DNA from: Verrucomicrobiales bacterium | GTDB lineage: Bacteria > Verrucomicrobiota > Verrucomicrobiia > Verrucomicrobiales > DEV007 | DNA length: 7,029 bases | Assembly: GCA_002705125.1 (NCBI GenBank) | Contig: PAHQ01000052.1 | Location: 1 to 7,029 of the forward strand | Reading direction: 5' to 3' | In this document: piece by piece, positions 5,235 to 7,029 of the stretch | How positions within the stretch are numbered: the stretch's first letter is position 1 | Layout of the letters: each line of letters begins with the position of its first letter | Made by a program: the position numbers and the translations under genes | Notes under the pieces: generated by a model | Database searches by the model: none | Seen by the model: only the letters and a program-made list of their open reading frames with translations | Told to the model about the DNA's origin: nothing

Positions 5235-7029
5235 CTATTTGTAGTCAACAAGTACTCTAAAGAATCTTTTTGATCCAGAACCGACTGGATTCTTCATTCT
5301 GTAACTAAATGATTTTACATTATCTATAACCTCAATCTCTTCAACATTAAGAATTTCATTAATTGCATTCGACCAATTAACTCCATCCAAAGACAGCTGA
5401 ATTTGATAATCCAATGCATCATCAGAAGTGCGTCGACTAAATGTAAAGCTTATGTAATCTTGCCCTTCAATATTTACCAAGTTCGGCTTGATCCCTTCAT
5501 ACTCATTAGTTAAATCAAATCCAAAAGCATAAGTTAAAAAATTACTAGTCACTTCACCTTCTTTAATTGCGAGAGGGTCAATTTGACCTCGCCCCTTAAG
5601 CCAACTCAAAAAGGGAGAAGTCGTTTCAATTCCTCCAGGAGAACCTCCAACGGTTGAACTAGCAGTCCAACTTAAAGAATTTGAAAGCCCCCCAGAAAAC
5701 GGATCTGATAAGGTTAATGAAGTTCCGTTCTCGTCTGGCGAAACAGGCCATGGCTCAGAATCATCATATTCGAATGAAAAAACCACTAAACCTAATTCAT
5801 CAGTAAGCGTGACCAATTCTCCTCCATTACTTAAGCTACCCCCTCCCCATTCACCTGCGATTAATGAATCTAATCCTGATCCATAACGAGATCTAAAAGC
5901 ATCAATATCATTCACCAATATGATATAAGCACCCGCATCTAGCGAAACATCATCAAAAACAAACTCATCAAATGGCTCACCTTGTGAGAATCTAAAATCT
6001 TTGAGACTAATCGAAGAGTCTCCGGCATTAAACAATTCAATAAATTCGAATTCTTCACCTCCTTCAGGCTTATACATTAACTCTGTTACAACTAGATCAC
6101 CTGAATGCGTTGATATTGAAGATGGTGATGATAATAAAACATAATCAAAAACAACATTTAATTCTAACGGAATTTCAGTGGCAGCGAAAGGCCCTCCACT
6201 GATAAACTTAGTGCCATCTGGTAAATTTAATCGATACACTTCTTCAAAATTATCTTCAACTCTCCATTCAAAAACCAAGTCATTCCCCTGCCGTTGTATT
6301 CTTATATCCATATCGCTAGTGAGCGTATAATCACTTGAAAATAATGAACCTGTAGTCGCTGCAGGCGTTACCTGAATAACGGACAACTGATTTCCAGACT
6401 GATTCCCAAGACCATATCTAAATCGTTTACCTTCTCTTTCAACTTCTACAATCAAACCCGTAATAAAATCACCAAACTGAAGACCATATAACTCAAAATT
6501 GGTTTGTAACATCCAATCACCATTATCAGGCAAATCCCTTTTTAGCCATGGGTGAATTGTTCCATCAAGTCCACCCACTCCAGCACCAGCAGGTTGGGCT
6601 GCAATATCAAGAGTCGCTCCAACGACCACATCAGAACTACCCGGACTCGAATTATGAAGATCAATCGCAAAAACATTTTTTCCCTCTACTAAAAAACCAG
6701 AACCATCAACTGAAGCAATTGGAAGTACTTTTTTCTCATCACGAAAAGGAACATTACTACTCGCTCGCGTTTTCCAGTTCACTTCCTCAGGATAGGCAGG
6801 CAAACGCACTCTTGTTATTTCTTGCCCATTAATCCAGAATCGAGCCCCATCGTCGAGTATAGCCTCTATATTGATCATAGATCCAATGGGATCATCATTG
6901 AATTCAAACTCTTTCCTAAAATAATAAGTTAATAAATTATTAGAGGCATCTCTTTGAAGCGGGGTCTGCAAACCAGGGTCAGGAAAAGTTCCAGTATCTA
7001 CACCAAATATACCCCGCCCAGTTAACCAT
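5235..7029 (-). CDS. Lamin-tail-domain multidomain protein, probably exported (5' partial at the window edge)
   Basis: The frame is open from the TAG stop (5235-5237) to the right edge, giving 597 visible residues with the first whole codon at 7026-7028. An internal TTG at 6969-6971 is a poor start, because upstream sequence in frame (TGRGIFGVDTGTFPDPGLQT) continues the domain. By eye, numbering from the edge: a galactose-binding-like jelly roll (about 30-143; YYFRKEF, DDGARFWINGQE, VEGKNVFAIDLHN); a second beta domain like concanavalin A/DUF1349 folds (about 155-300); a lamin-tail domain (about 310-425; VVTELMYKP, FEFIELFNAG, SLSNGGELVTLTD); and a Verrucomicrobiota-type C-terminal module (about 470-597; SWLKGRG, LTYAFGFD, FTFSRR, YQIQLSLDG, KRFFRVLV). 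The jelly roll and lamin-tail domains are usually extracellular and can bind sugars or matrix. The protein is acidic, with no visible catalytic motif. Any signal peptide or enzymatic domain (for example CotH-like) would lie outside the window. The exact function is unknown. Confidence 0.85.
   Translation of the reverse strand, partial: WLTGRGIFGVDTGTFPDPGLQTPLQRDASNNLLTYYFRKEFEFNDDPIGSMINIEAILDDGARFWINGQEITRVRLPAYPEEVNWKTRASSNVPFRDEKKVLPIASVDGSGFLVEGKNVFAIDLHNSSPGSSDVVVGATLDIAAQPAGAGVGGLDGTIHPWLKRDLPDNGDWMLQTNFELYGLQFGDFITGLIVEVEREGKRFRYGLGNQSGNQLSVIQVTPAATTGSLFSSDYTLTSDMDIRIQRQGNDLVFEWRVEDNFEEVYRLNLPDGTKFISGGPFAATEIPLELNVVFDYVLLSSPSSISTHSGDLVVTELMYKPEGGEEFEFIELFNAGDSSISLKDFRFSQGEPFDEFVFDDVSLDAGAYIILVNDIDAFRSRYGSGLDSLIAGEWGGGSLSNGGELVTLTDELGLVVFSFEYDDSEPWPVSPDENGTSLTLSDPFSGGLSNSLSWTASSTVGGSPGGIETTSPFLSWLKGRGQIDPLAIKEGEVTSNFLTYAFGFDLTNEYEGIKPNLVNIEGQDYISFTFSRRTSDDALDYQIQLSLDGVNWSNAINEILNVEEIEVIDNVKSFSYRMKNPVGSGSKRFFRVLVDYK

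Noticed and set aside
6548..6832. Plus-strand 94-codon ORF
   Set aside because: It lies antisense inside the lamin-tail gene, is rich in Gln/His/Leu as expected for a shadow frame, and has no recognisable domain.
6969..6971. TTG as the true start of the lamin-tail protein
   Set aside because: The frame stays open upstream with sequence that fits the domain, and no signal peptide follows the TTG. It arises only because the window ends at 7029.

Overview
The window is an AT-rich bacterial segment, most likely from a marine member of Verrucomicrobiota (Opitutae-like). This placement is inferred from protein style. The protein on the minus strand has the layered architecture common in that phylum: a jelly-roll domain with a 'DDGARFWINGQE' core, a lamin-tail domain, and a C-terminal module with 'WLKGRG...LTYAFGFD' and a terminal 'RFFRVLV'. 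The gene at the left edge ends in a GlyGly-CTERM-like tail. There is no rRNA, tRNA, CRISPR array, transposase or phage gene to anchor the taxonomy.

Layout. Positions 1-200 hold the 3' end of a plus-strand gene whose visible part begins inside a perfect hexamer repeat, (CTGAGC)13, encoding (Glu-Pro)13. This is followed by a Gly-Gly/hydrophobic/basic surface-anchoring tail. Positions 201-491 are very AT-rich, contain no convincing gene, and must carry the promoter of the next operon. From 492 to 5231 five plus-strand genes run head to tail: ilvB and ilvN (catalytic and regulatory subunits of acetolactate synthase), an RhlE-type DEAD-box RNA helicase with DEVD in motif II, ruvC (Holliday junction endonuclease) and lipB (octanoyltransferase). 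The gaps are 30, 58, 1 and 22 bp, so co-transcription is plausible. From 5235 to the right edge a minus-strand gene converges on lipB with only 3 bp between the stop codons. It encodes a large, probably exported, lamin-tail-domain protein whose 5' end lies outside the window.

How the genes relate. IlvB and IlvN form one enzyme, catalysing the first common step of valine, leucine and isoleucine synthesis. The helicase, RuvC and LipB act in RNA remodelling, recombination and lipoate attachment, and have no obvious link to it beyond shared transcription. ilvC, ruvA/ruvB and lipA are absent from the window. The two flanking genes are cell-surface or exported proteins of the accessory type.

Novelty. 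Most of the window is housekeeping and no new system is evident. The points most worth a second look are the uniform EP repeat joined to a sorting-signal tail, a hairpin that buries the helicase ribosome-binding site and the A of its start codon, the DEVD motif and other substitutions in that helicase, the mixed-function operon, and the edge-truncated lamin-tail protein.
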